Shown in pieces: positions 46,179 through 53,876 of a stretch of 64,000 nt of DNA; position 1 is the stretch's first letter, and each line of letters begins with the position of its first letter. The DNA is from an uncultured Lentisphaerota bacterium (GTDB lineage Bacteria; Verrucomicrobiota; Kiritimatiellia; CAIQIC01): positions 1 through 64,000 of the forward strand of contig CAITZM010000046.1 of assembly GCA_903896925.1 (NCBI GenBank). Reading direction: 5' to 3'. Under the pieces are notes generated by a model. That model ran no database searches, was not told where the DNA came from, and was given only the letters and a program-made list of their open reading frames with translations. The position numbers and the translations under genes are program-made.

Positions 46179-47528
46179 ATGAATATGAACCGCCGCAGTT
46201 TCTTGCAATCCACCTCCGCCGCCCTGCTGGCCACCTCCTCCTTCCGCCTCGTGGGCGCGGACTCGCCGGCCAGGCGCCACCGCACCGCGCTGGTCGGCTG
46301 CGGCTGGTGGGGCGGCAACATCCTCGCCGCCGCCATGGCCAGCGGCGCGTGCGAGATCGTCGCGCTCTGCGACGTGGACCGGCGCTTCCTCAAGCGCACC
46401 GACGAGCGGGTCCGCAAGGAAACGCGCGATGCGCCCAAGCTCTTCGGCGATTACCGCGAAATGCTGGCGCAGGTCAAACCGGACATCTGCATCGTCGCCA
46501 CGCCCGACCACTGGCACCCGCTGATCATGATCGCCGCGGTGCAAGCCGGCGCCCACGTCTACGTGGAAAAGCCGATCAGCCACACGATCCTCGAGGGCCG
46601 CGCGATGGTGCGGGCCGCCCGCGCGGCCAGCCGCGTCGTGCAGGTGGGCACGCACCGGCGCGCCTCGCCGCACAACCTCAGCGCGCGCGAGTTCGTCCGC
46701 AGCGGCAAGGTCGGCAAGATCGGCATGGTCCGCGCGTTCGTCAACTACGGCGGCGGACCCGAGACGCCCAAGCCGCACACCCAGCCGCCGCCGGAGCTCG
46801 ACTGGGACCTGTGGTGCGGCCCCGCGCCGAAACGCCCGTTCAACGGCAACCCGAACAACCCCTGGGGCAGCGGCATCCATCCGCGCGGCTTCCGGCACTT
46901 CCTCGACTATGCCAACGGCACGCTCGGCGACTGGGGCATCCACTGGCTCGACCAAATCCTGTGGATCACCGGCGAGCAGGCGCCGACGTTCGTCTCCAGC
47001 CTCGGCGGCCGTCCGGTCAAGGGCCCGGCGATCCTGAACGACAAGGAGCAGACCAGCGACGCGCCCGACCACCAGATCGCGCAGTACAAGTTCACCGACT
47101 TCGACGTGTCGTGGGAGCATCGCCTGTTCGCCGGGCACAACGCCGAGAAGGGCGAGAATGTCGGCTGCTATTTCTTCGGCACCGAAGGCACCTTGCACCT
47201 TGGCTGGCAGAAGGGCTGGACGTTCTACCCCACAAACGACAAGCAGGCGACGATCCACGAGGACGCCAAGCTGGACGAACCCGACGGCCAGAATATCCGC
47301 ACGCTCTGGACCAACTTTCTCGACTGCATCCGCACCGGCAACAAACCGATCAGCGACATCGAGGACATCCACCGCTCCACGAACTGCGCGCTGCTCGGCA
47401 TGTTGAGCCTCAAGCTCGGCCGCAGCATCGCGTGGGACGCCGCGAAATACGAATGCACCGGCGACGTTGCCGCCAACCAGCTCCTCCGCCGCGCCTACCG
47501 CGGCGACTGGAAATACCCGGAAATTTAA
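46179..47528 (+). CDS. Tat-exported Gfo/Idh/MocA family oxidoreductase
   Basis: This 449-residue protein has a twin-arginine signal (NRRSFLQSTSAALLATS), a Rossmann fold starting ALVGCGWWG, and the conserved Lys of EKPI. The C-terminal domain includes GTLGDWGIHWLDQILW, as in the many PVC members with a DUF1080-type or sugar context. It probably oxidises or reduces a sugar derivative with a tightly bound NAD(P), folded before export. The substrate is unknown. Confidence 0.88.
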   Translation: MNMNRRSFLQSTSAALLATSSFRLVGADSPARRHRTALVGCGWWGGNILAAAMASGACEIVALCDVDRRFLKRTDERVRKETRDAPKLFGDYREMLAQVKPDICIVATPDHWHPLIMIAAVQAGAHVYVEKPISHTILEGRAMVRAARAASRVVQVGTHRRASPHNLSAREFVRSGKVGKIGMVRAFVNYGGGPETPKPHTQPPPELDWDLWCGPAPKRPFNGNPNNPWGSGIHPRGFRHFLDYANGTLGDWGIHWLDQILWITGEQAPTFVSSLGGRPVKGPAILNDKEQTSDAPDHQIAQYKFTDFDVSWEHRLFAGHNAEKGENVGCYFFGTEGTLHLGWQKGWTFYPTNDKQATIHEDAKLDEPDGQNIRTLWTNFLDCIRTGNKPISDIEDIHRSTNCALLGMLSLKLGRSIAWDAAKYECTGDVAANQLLRRAYRGDWKYPEI

Positions 47529-47967
47529 GATTTACGATTGAAGATTTATGATTTGCGGAAGGGGAAGTTCCTCGAGCATGGTCCTTCAATCGCCAGGCGG
47601 GTTTCACAACCGAGCGTGCTCCTATTAGCTGGGAGGGGCGACGTCCCGTCGCCCCAGCCCAATCCGACAGCCCCGCAACCATGTTCTTCGTGGGCGGGGC
47701 TTCCAGCCCCGCGAGACCAAGCCCACATACACACAAGCGATAGCGAAGATTACGCATAAAGCCGGCCGCCGCTACAGCAGAGCCAAACGCAGCACGGACA
47801 GGGTTTGCCTCCCGCATCTTTTTCTTCGGCGGCAAGAGTGCCGCCGCTCCCGGTTGGAGCGCTGCGGTGAAACCGGTAGGAGCGCAGTCTTGCTGCGCCC
47901 AATGTGCATTGGAAACGGAACGAACGGACAGTCTTCGAGTGCAGGACGCCCCTGAGGAATTCTCCGC
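47529..47967. other. Repeat-dense intergenic region
   Basis: Between the convergent oxidoreductase and glycosyltransferase genes lie two TCC-loop hairpins (47635-47655, 47694-47712), a hairpin with arms GGCGGCA/TGCCGCC and loop AGAG (about 47832), and one with arms GCGCAG/CTGCGC and loop TCTTG (about 47883). No gene was recognised. Confidence 0.6.
47635..47712. repeat. Two TCC-loop hairpins
   Basis: The first has 9-base arms GGGGCGACG/CGTCGCCCC and the second 8-base arms GCGGGGCT/AGCCCCGC, both around TCC. A related hairpin with the same arms as the second and loop GGAA lies at 54085-54104. Confidence 0.6.
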
Positions 47968-49110
47968 TCACCGCGCGGCGGCGGCGCGCAGGACTTCGGC
48001 AACGGCGGCGGCCGTGCGCGTCCAGGAGAACGTGGCGGCGCGCTCGCGCGCCGCGGCCATGCGCACGGCGCGGACTGCCGGAGTGAGGGCCAAGGTTTCG
48101 CGGATGCGCGCGGCGAGTTCGGAGGCATCGTCGTGCTCGCAGTAGGCGATGGTCTCGCCGCCGACCTCCGGCACCGAGGCGCAACGCTGCGCAACCACCG
48201 GCACGCCGGCGGCCATCGCCTCCAGCACCGGCAGGCCAAAGCCTTCGTAGAGCGAGGGGAAAACAAAGACGGTCGCCGACTGATACAGCGCGACGAGGTC
48301 CTCGCGCGATGTGCGCTCCAGCCGCAGCACACGCGTCGCATCGGGCAGCCGCGCGAGCGCCGCCTGCACCCGCTTTTCACCGCGCCGCGGCCGGCCGACC
48401 AGCACGAGCCGGTGCGGAATGTCCCCGGCGAGCAAACCGAACGCCTCGATCAGTCGGTGCACGTTTTTGTGCGGATAGGTGTTGGCGATGCACAGGATAA
48501 AGGGTCCCTCGAACCCCAGCACGTCGCTGCGCAGGGCGGCCATAGTTTCCGGCACCGGCGCCGCGAAGAACTCCGGCGCGGCGGCCAGCAGGGTCGGCGT
48601 GACCTTTTCCGGCGCGACGCCGGTCTCGCGGACGATTTCGCGCTGCGAAAATTCGGAGAGCGTCAGCAGGTGCGCGCAGCGTTGCGCCGTCTGCGTGACG
48701 AGCAGATGCGTGACCAGCCACGCGGGCCAGGAGAGATCGGCCGGATGGCTCAAATACTGCAGGTCGAGGATGGAGGCGACCTGCGGGCACGGCGCGTGCA
48801 GCGGCGCGACGTACCCGGGCGACCAGAGCACCTGCACGCCGGCGGCGCGCGCGAGGCGCGGCAGTTCGGTCTGCTCGCACCAGATGCGGGCGATGCGGTT
48901 GCGGGCCCGGAGCGGCACCAAGTGGAAGTCCACGTTGGCAAACTCGTCGAGGTGCTCGCACAGGAACGCGTCGTTCTCCAGGTTCGTGAACACCAGCAGG
49001 TCCAGGTCCGGCTGCGTCACCGCGAGCGCGCGCAGGGTCTCGACGAGGTAGGTCTCCGAGCCGCCGACCTCGCCGGGGATCAGGAACAGCGCGTTGACGC
49101 CGACTCTCAT
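47968..49110 (-). CDS. Glycosyltransferase family 4/group 1
   Basis: This 380-residue GT-B enzyme starts MRVGVNALFLIPGEVGG, a donor-loop GGSE motif, and has SLYEGFGLPVLEAMAAGVPVV with the EGFGLPxLE nucleotide-sugar signature. It should transfer an activated sugar to a lipid-linked or surface glycan. Its ATG overlaps the stop of the GT2 gene (ATGA). An open frame extends upstream to 49650 but lies antisense-free within the GT2 gene and is not the start. Confidence 0.88.
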   Translation of the reverse strand: MRVGVNALFLIPGEVGGSETYLVETLRALAVTQPDLDLLVFTNLENDAFLCEHLDEFANVDFHLVPLRARNRIARIWCEQTELPRLARAAGVQVLWSPGYVAPLHAPCPQVASILDLQYLSHPADLSWPAWLVTHLLVTQTAQRCAHLLTLSEFSQREIVRETGVAPEKVTPTLLAAAPEFFAAPVPETMAALRSDVLGFEGPFILCIANTYPHKNVHRLIEAFGLLAGDIPHRLVLVGRPRRGEKRVQAALARLPDATRVLRLERTSREDLVALYQSATVFVFPSLYEGFGLPVLEAMAAGVPVVAQRCASVPEVGGETIAYCEHDDASELAARIRETLALTPAVRAVRMAAARERAATFSWTRTAAAVAEVLRAAAAR

Positions 49111-49904
49111 TTCGCCTGTCCGTTGCGGCGCGCGGCCATGAGCGCGTAGATGCCGACGATGCCGTAGCGCACGCCGAGATGGATCAACGCCTGCGGCGAC
49201 CAGCGGCCGGCGTCGGCCGAGGCGGCGTGCCACTCCTCGCGGAACTGCAGCGCAAAGGTGCGGCCGCTGATCGAGCCGGGGTGCCAGCGGAAGTCGGCCA
49301 GCGGCCCGCCCGGGATGCGCACGGCCCCACCCTGCCGCCACAGCCGCAGGATGAACTCGTAGTCCCAGGCCGCGGTCAGTTCGGTGTGCAGGAGGCCGGC
49401 GCGCTCCAGCGCGCTGCGCCGGAAAAACATCGCCGGCTGCGAGATGTAATTGATGCACTGGATGGTGAAGCGCGACGAGAGCGGGAAGAACAGTTCCTTG
49501 AACCGCGTGATGCCGCCGCGGATTTCGGCGCCGCCTTCGTCCACGATGCGGCAGCGCCCGAAGGCGAGCGCCGCGCCCGGCCGGGCGGCGAGCGCCTCCG
49601 CGGCGCGCACGAGCGTCCCGGGCGCATACAGGTCGTCGGCGTTCAGCCACGCGACCAAGTCGCCGGAGACGCGCCGCAGCCCCTTGTTGATCGCATCGGC
49701 CGGCCCGCTGTCGCGCTCGGCGAGCAGGAAGGTGTCGGGCCCGAGGTAGCGCCGGATGATCTCCAGCGACCCATCGCTGCTGCCGCCGTCCATGATCCAG
49801 TGCTCCACCGTCACGCCCGGCGCGCGCTGCGCGGCGACGCTGGCGAGCGTGGCCTCGAGAAACCGGGCGCCGTTGTAGTTCGGCGTGACGACGGAAAACT
49901 TCAT
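49107..49904 (-). CDS. Glycosyltransferase family 2
   Basis: This 265-residue GT-A enzyme starts MKFSVVTPNYNGARFLEAT and has the metal-binding WLNADD and the base-region Asp in AAWDYEFILRLW. It would add a sugar to a surface polysaccharide precursor. It overlaps by 4 bases with the membrane protein gene upstream and with the GT1 gene downstream, so all three are translationally coupled. Confidence 0.88.
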   Translation of the reverse strand: MKFSVVTPNYNGARFLEATLASVAAQRAPGVTVEHWIMDGGSSDGSLEIIRRYLGPDTFLLAERDSGPADAINKGLRRVSGDLVAWLNADDLYAPGTLVRAAEALAARPGAALAFGRCRIVDEGGAEIRGGITRFKELFFPLSSRFTIQCINYISQPAMFFRRSALERAGLLHTELTAAWDYEFILRLWRQGGAVRIPGGPLADFRWHPGSISGRTFALQFREEWHAASADAGRWSPQALIHLGVRYGIVGIYALMAARRNGQAK

Positions 49905-50866
49905 GGCGTGACAGGCACCGCGATCACAGGCGCCGGCGCTTCCGGCACCGCCGGCGGGGGCGTGCACCACACATCGAACTCCGGGCCGAACTGGCGTAGG
50001 AATTCCGGACCCCAGTAACGCTCCCACGCCACAACGGGCAGGATGATGACGGTGCCGATGAAGGGCATGGCCAGCAGACAGCCCGCACAGCCGCACGTGA
50101 ACAGGCACGCGAGACAGCCCACGGTGACGAGCGCCATCCCCAGCACCAGGCTGACGGCAAACCGCACCAGGCCGTACAGCAGAAAAGCGCCGACGTTCGC
50201 GCGCAGCAGCGGCAGAAAGCGCCGCCACGCCGCGTTGGTCTTCAGGTCATGCTTGCGCATCAGCGGCACGACAAAATCATGGAGGAAGACCAGTATGTAG
50301 CCGAAGAGGACCGAAAAGGGCAGCAGCAGCAGGAACCCCAGCACGATGGCTGCGATCGCATAGCCGCGGAACACCTTCAGGTGAATATCCGGCCAGGCCA
50401 GAGCCACGCAAAGGCCGCCCAGCACCAGCACCAGCGCCAGCAAAACGAACCCGAAGACGAAGTCCCACCAGAACAGCGAGTTGCCCTGCGTGCGCCAGCG
50501 CCGCCACGGCTCGGCAATCGCCGCCTGGTTCGTCAGCGCATTGTCGAGGAACATGAACTTGCCCCGCGCGCTGAGCCACGACAGCACCAGCCTGAGGAGA
50601 AAGCACACGAGCAGCAACAGCGTCGCGCCGATGATGATCGCCGCCAGGTGCTGGTGGACGAACGTGCCGAGCTGCTTCAGCTCATGCTTGCTGTCCATCG
50701 GCAGGTTGAAGTTGCCGCCCCCGCCGCCCTCGGTCAGCGTCGCCAGCCACGCCGTGAAACCGATGGCGATCCAGCGCCCGAGGTCGAAGGGTCGGAACAG
50801 GAGATCCTTCATCCGGTTCCACGCCCGCCCGAACGGCTCCATATACTCGATTGGCTGTGTATTCAT
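49901..50866 (-). CDS. Polytopic membrane protein, DUF7544-like
   Basis: This 321-residue protein has about six hydrophobic helices (for example IIIGATLLLLVCFLLRLVL and FVFGFVLLALVLVLGGLCV). It starts MNTQPIEYMEPFGRAWNRMK, typical of a family of unknown membrane proteins common in PVC bacteria. The ATG at 50866 was chosen over a GTG at 50878 because GTGGAG precedes it. Coupling to two glycosyltransferases may be accidental or may point to envelope glycan work. The family name is from memory. Confidence 0.78.
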   Translation of the reverse strand: MNTQPIEYMEPFGRAWNRMKDLLFRPFDLGRWIAIGFTAWLATLTEGGGGGNFNLPMDSKHELKQLGTFVHQHLAAIIIGATLLLLVCFLLRLVLSWLSARGKFMFLDNALTNQAAIAEPWRRWRTQGNSLFWWDFVFGFVLLALVLVLGGLCVALAWPDIHLKVFRGYAIAAIVLGFLLLLPFSVLFGYILVFLHDFVVPLMRKHDLKTNAAWRRFLPLLRANVGAFLLYGLVRFAVSLVLGMALVTVGCLACLFTCGCAGCLLAMPFIGTVIILPVVAWERYWGPEFLRQFGPEFDVWCTPPPAVPEAPAPVIAVPVTP

Positions 50867-50887
50867 GTTGGTCTCCACGTCGGCGGC

Positions 50888-50916
50888 ATCCTAGCCTCCC
50901 GCCCCCGCCGCCGCAA
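50888..50916 (-). promoter_or_regulatory. Promoter of the membrane protein-GT2-GT1 operon
   Basis: On the minus strand TTGCGG (50916-50911) and TAGGAT (50893-50888) have a 17-base spacer. The leader contains GTGGAG before the ATG. Confidence 0.55.
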
Positions 50917-50999
50917 GCCAGAGGAAGCGAAGCGCATGGTTGAGGGATAATGGTGAAGGGTGGATGGAAGCACCGGTCCCGGAATGAAAACCCACCCTC

Positions 51000-51108
51000 A
51001 CCCAGTCACCATTTGCCATTCTCCATCCTCCATCCGCCATTCTTCATCCACCATTCTCCATCCACCATTCTCCATCCGCCATCTTCCATCCTCCATTCTC
51101 CCAGCCGC
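51000..51108. repeat. CCATTCTCCAT degenerate tandem array
   Basis: About ten imperfect units of 10-11 bases (CCATTCTCCAT, CCTCCATCCG and variants) stand in a row, with strong strand asymmetry. It lies just upstream of the NUDIX promoter. Confidence 0.7.
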
Positions 51109-51120
51109 CCCATCTTCCTC

Positions 51121-51149
51121 TTGTCTTCGTTCCCCCGTCCGGCTATCAC
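51121..51149 (+). promoter_or_regulatory. Predicted leaderless promoter of the NUDIX gene
   Basis: TTGTCT at 51121-51126 and TATCAC at 51144-51149 have a 17-base spacer. Seven bases separate the -10 from the ATG. Confidence 0.55.
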
Positions 51150-51156
51150 TCCGCGC

Positions 51157-51684
51157 ATGACAAACTCCAAAGGCGACCTGATCGGCGAAGGCAAATACCT
51201 GCGCCTGTGGAACCGCGGCGGCTGGGAATACGTCGAGCGGCACAACACGCGCGGCATCGTCGCGATCATCGCCGTCACGGCGGACCGCCGCCTCCTGCTC
51301 GTCGAGCAGCGCCGGCCCGCGCTCGACGCACGAGTCATCGAACTCCCCGCCGGCCTTGTCGGCGACCACCCCGGCCAGGAGCAGGAAGACTTCGCCCTCG
51401 CCGCCGAGCGCGAACTGCTCGAGGAGACCGGCTATGCCGCCGGACGGATGGAGCTGATCTTCGACGCGCCTCTCTCCTCCGGCTTGTCCTCCGCCCACAT
51501 GACCTACTACCGCGCCCACGACCTCACGCAGGTGGACGAGGGCGGCGGCGACGAGATGGAAGACATCGTCGTCCACGCCGTCCCGCTGGCCGAGGTCGAC
51601 GCCTGGCTGGCGGCCCAGCGCGCGAAAGGCATCCTCGTCGACCCGCGCCTCTACGTCGCGCTGTACCTCGCCTCAAGGGATTGA
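51157..51684 (+). CDS. NUDIX hydrolase, ADP-ribose pyrophosphatase-like
   Basis: This 175-residue protein has the Nudix box as ELPAGLVGD followed by AAERELLEETGY, matching the GX5EX7REUXEEXGU pattern with the larger gap before AAERE. It resembles ADP-ribose pyrophosphatases (NudF type), which hydrolyse nucleoside diphosphate sugars. The ATG at 51157 was chosen because the promoter precedes it. The open frame further upstream only translates the CCATTCTCCAT array. Confidence 0.88.
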   Translation: MTNSKGDLIGEGKYLRLWNRGGWEYVERHNTRGIVAIIAVTADRRLLLVEQRRPALDARVIELPAGLVGDHPGQEQEDFALAAERELLEETGYAAGRMELIFDAPLSSGLSSAHMTYYRAHDLTQVDEGGGDEMEDIVVHAVPLAEVDAWLAAQRAKGILVDPRLYVALYLASRD

Positions 51685-51844
51685 GGAGAGGGGCGAGGGA
51701 CGGAAGCGGAAGCGTGAGGTCAGAAGTCAGCAGTCAGAGATCAGCCGGCGGATGAAGAAAAGGCAACCGCGGGTGAACCCGGTCCACCCGCTGTTCCGCC
51801 GAGATAGGGATTGATCGGTACGGACGCAAGCGAACAGCAGAACG

Positions 51845-52492
51845 TTGAAGCTCGTCAACAATTCAGATGCCAAGACAAGCTCCCCCGTGAAAAGCGTACA
51901 AATCATCTTTTTGAGTATTTTCTCGGCGTGTATGTATGGCGTCGTTCATGACCAGGTGACCGTGCGACTCTGTAGCGAGTATTTCACCATAGCCCACCCG
52001 CCGCTATTCCATACGTCCTCACCGACTCTCCTAGCACTGTGCTGGGGAATTGCGGCCACAGCAGGGATCGGTGCTGTTTTGGGCGTCATCCTGGCACGGG
52101 TCTCCCAGTCCCGAGGCTCGGCTCCCTACTCGGTTTCGCGACTCGCTCGCTCTGTACTCTTCCTCCTTGCCATCATGGGCATATCGGCCTTCATCGCCGG
52201 CGTTATCGGTTACCAGCTCTCACGTCGCGGGTTCATCTTTATACCGGCTGGTTTAATCGAAGGGCTTCCTGCGCAGCAGCATGATCGCTTCATGGCCGTT
52301 TGGTTCGCGCATGGAGCCAGTTACTTCGTCGGTCTGGCGGGCGGCGCGCTGCTCTGCTTTCGTGTATGGCAGGTCCGTGGCAGACCTTCCGTTATCGCGC
52401 TCTTTCCGCAGACCATCGCAGCAGCTATTCGAACCATAATCATTGTCATACTCGCTGCCTTTATTGCATGGATTCGGTTTTTTGAACCTTAA
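51845..52492 (+). CDS. Small polytopic membrane protein, atypical base composition
   Basis: This 215-residue protein has four likely helices (IIFLSIFSACMYGVV, LALCWGIAATAGIGAVLGVIL, SVLFLLAIMGISAFIAGVIG, RTIIIVILAAFIAWI), with a block HDQVTVRLCSEYFTIAHPP after the first. I recall similar proteins scattered through PVC and other genomes but no function. The GC content looks markedly lower than its neighbours, and rarer codons such as ATA and AGC-poor runs are used, which suggests horizontal arrival. The start appears to be TTG at 51845. Confidence 0.65.
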   Translation: MKLVNNSDAKTSSPVKSVQIIFLSIFSACMYGVVHDQVTVRLCSEYFTIAHPPLFHTSSPTLLALCWGIAATAGIGAVLGVILARVSQSRGSAPYSVSRLARSVLFLLAIMGISAFIAGVIGYQLSRRGFIFIPAGLIEGLPAQQHDRFMAVWFAHGASYFVGLAGGALLCFRVWQVRGRPSVIALFPQTIAAAIRTIIIVILAAFIAWIRFFEP

Positions 52493-52519
52493 CGCAAGGA
52501 AGTGCACGGCAGCGCGGCG

Positions 52520-52548
52520 GTGACAAGCGTGGGCCTGTAGGCTAGATT
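52520..52548 (+). promoter_or_regulatory. Promoter of the hicB-like gene
   Basis: GTGACA at 52520-52525 and TAGATT at 52543-52548 have a 17-base spacer. A 9-codon micro-frame (ATG 52556) ends overlapping the hicB start. Confidence 0.5.
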
Positions 52549-52574
52549 CTGCCCGATGAAACAGGCGGTGACCT

Positions 52575-52802
52575 ATGAATGAATTGGTTTTTGAAGTCAC
52601 GCAAGACGGGGACGGCGGCTATGTGGCCGAATGCCTGAGCGAGGGCATCTTTACCCAAGCCGATACGTGGGATGAGCTCCGCCGCAACGTCAAGGAAGCA
52701 ACCGCCGCCTACTACTTCGACCGCCCGCAAACCCTGGCGCTCCGTCTGCATCTGGTCCGCGACGAAGTGCTGGCCTCCGCATGGAAATCCCGCGCGATCT
52801 GA
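52575..52802 (+). CDS. hicB: HicB-family antitoxin-like protein
   Basis: This 75-residue protein has the partial RNase H fold of HicB (LVFEVTQDGDGGYVAECLSEGIFTQADTWDEL, split as LVFEVTQDGDGGYVAECL and SEGIFTQADTWDEL). It lacks a clear C-terminal DNA-binding domain, as in the short HicB/DUF1902 group. In intact systems it binds and blocks the HicA ribonuclease. Here the downstream hicA, whose ATG overlaps the hicB end by 22 bases, is truncated, so the antitoxin has probably lost its partner. Confidence 0.78.
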   Translation: MNELVFEVTQDGDGGYVAECLSEGIFTQADTWDELRRNVKEATAAYYFDRPQTLALRLHLVRDEVLASAWKSRAI

Positions 52803-52858
52803 GCGGCGCCGATCTGGTGCGCATGCTTTGTAGCCGCGTTCGTCAGAATGCGGCCTGA
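52781..52858 (+). pseudogene. hicA: Truncated hicA toxin gene
   Basis: The first 16 codons read MEIPRDLSGADLVRML, the typical HicA N-terminus. Homology stops at base 52828, and codon 17 begins the repeat TGTAGCCGCGTTC, giving a 25-residue product instead of about 60-80. The conserved His of the HicA double-stranded-RNA-binding-like fold is absent. It must be non-toxic. Confidence 0.75.
52829..52855. repeat. GTCA-loop hairpin repeat inside the hicA remnant
   Basis: The arms GCCGCGTTC and GAATGCGGC around GTCA are preceded by TGTA. Related copies lie at 21234-21262, 21356-21381 and 23214-23238. Its left edge coincides with the loss of hicA similarity. Confidence 0.65.
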
Positions 52859-53238
52859 GCAGGGACGCACGCCGCCGCCCAACCGGAGCGGACCTTTCGC
52901 GCCAAGGACGCGGAGGTCGCCAAGGCAAGCAGCGCACCGCAGCAGGGCCACGGCACCCGCCCGTGGGCTTCGTCCCAAGAAATAGAGATCAGCGGTCAGA
53001 AATCAGAGGTCAGCCAGCGGAAAGAAATCCTTGCGTTTCTGTGCGTTCTCTCGTGGCAATTCGGCCTCCGTGAACCTCCTTCCGACCTCTGTGACCTCTG
53101 TGGTTGGCCTCTATCTCCGCAGCGCGGCGAGCAGTTCGTTGATCTTCTGCCGCAGCGTTTCCATATCGGGATCGGCCAGGGGCGTGTCGAGCGTGGCGAC
53201 GGTGTTGCTGTTGGCACTGGTGCCGCCGAGGGCGGTGG
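52859..53238. other. Intergenic region with a duplicated segment
   Basis: It has degenerate GCCAAGG words (52897-52925), GTCAG words (52987-53017) and CTGTG words (53030-53105), then the first copy of a duplicated 90-base segment (53122-53210). No complete gene was recognised. Confidence 0.5.
53122..53210. repeat. Direct repeat flanking the PIN module, left copy
   Basis: About 84 percent identical by eye to 53948-54037 in the same orientation. On the minus strand it encodes PLADPDMETLRQKINELL, followed by a stop soon after. The related peptide in the other copy is PLAEPDLEMLRQKINRLL. Confidence 0.55.
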
Positions 53239-53403
53239 TCAGGCTGCTTGGGGCCGGCGCGGGGCTGGGTTCGCGAGGCGGCGGGTACCTGCGGACTGCC
53301 GCTTCATCAGGTCGGCGCCCAACTTTCGCACATCGAAACCGTATCGCCCGGCGAGGGCTTCTTTGGCTTTGCGAGCCTCGGTGATGACAGGATCAGGATT
53401 CAT
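53239..53403 (-). CDS. Short protein paired with the PIN toxin, putative antitoxin
   Basis: This 54-residue protein begins MNPDPVITEARKAKEALAGR and continues YGFDVRKLGADLMKRQ, matching short proteins that accompany PIN-domain genes (DPxxxEVRxxREAxxxxxxxDLxxLxxDLxxRQ pattern). Its ATG overlaps the PIN stop (ATGA). The tail beyond residue 38 looks random and may be a frameshifted end. Confidence 0.6.
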   Translation of the reverse strand: MNPDPVITEARKAKEALAGRYGFDVRKLGADLMKRQSAGTRRLANPAPRRPQAA

Positions 53404-53876
53404 ATGGTCTCCATCAATTCTTCCGGCGTGCAAATTTCGGGGCAGAGATAACCCGCCTCCGCACACGCGGCGCGGATGGCTTCGGCCTTTTCGGCGTTGG
53501 CGATGTGTTTGAAATTCCACGTCAAAAGATAGCGCACGCCGTGCACGGCGGCCAACCCGATATGCAGCGCGTCATCGGCAGCGACCGCCGGCACGAGTTG
53601 TTGCGCGATCAGAGTTTCGGCCAGTAGGATGGCGTCTTCGTTGACGGTGAGCAACGGGAAATCCTTGATGGCCTCCAGCCGCCGGGCAGCGGCCAACGGG
53701 TCACCTTCGGCACATTCATCAAGGACAAGTTGTGAGACATAGCCCTCGAAGGCGGAGAGGCGGATCGTCCACCATTCCGTCGTGACCTGTTGACGGGCCG
53801 CCAGCAACAAATCACGGCTCGGCCTCGCCGTCAAATAACTGGCCACCGTCGTTTCGATGTACAAGCGCGGTTTCAT
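53400..53876 (-). CDS. PIN-domain protein, VapC-like toxin
   Basis: This 158-residue protein begins MKPRLYIETTVASYLTARPS with the first acidic residue of the PIN site (E of YIETT). It has LDECAEGD, the second acidic cluster in AVAADDALHIG, and LLTWNFKHIAN where the third lies in relatives. PIN proteins cut RNA. The short partner gene follows it. A 36-codon frame (54012-53902) lies just upstream and belongs to the flanking direct repeat. Confidence 0.78.
   Translation of the reverse strand: MKPRLYIETTVASYLTARPSRDLLLAARQQVTTEWWTIRLSAFEGYVSQLVLDECAEGDPLAAARRLEAIKDFPLLTVNEDAILLAETLIAQQLVPAVAADDALHIGLAAVHGVRYLLTWNFKHIANAEKAEAIRAACAEAGYLCPEICTPEELMETI

Noticed and set aside
47968..49650. Extended 560-residue glycosyltransferase
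   Set aside because: The part before 49110 lies inside the GT2 coding region in another frame. MRVGVNALF at 49110 is the natural family start and overlaps the GT2 stop.
51845..52492. Integron gene cassette
   Set aside because: The gene has an atypical composition, but I could not find a paired attC-like site at its ends or an integrase.
53239..53345. Longer antitoxin produced by a frameshift joining 53403-53239 with the peptide ending at 53111
   Set aside because: An alternative frame stays open to 53111 and ends in a repeated peptide, but it has no start codon of its own and the shift point cannot be placed.
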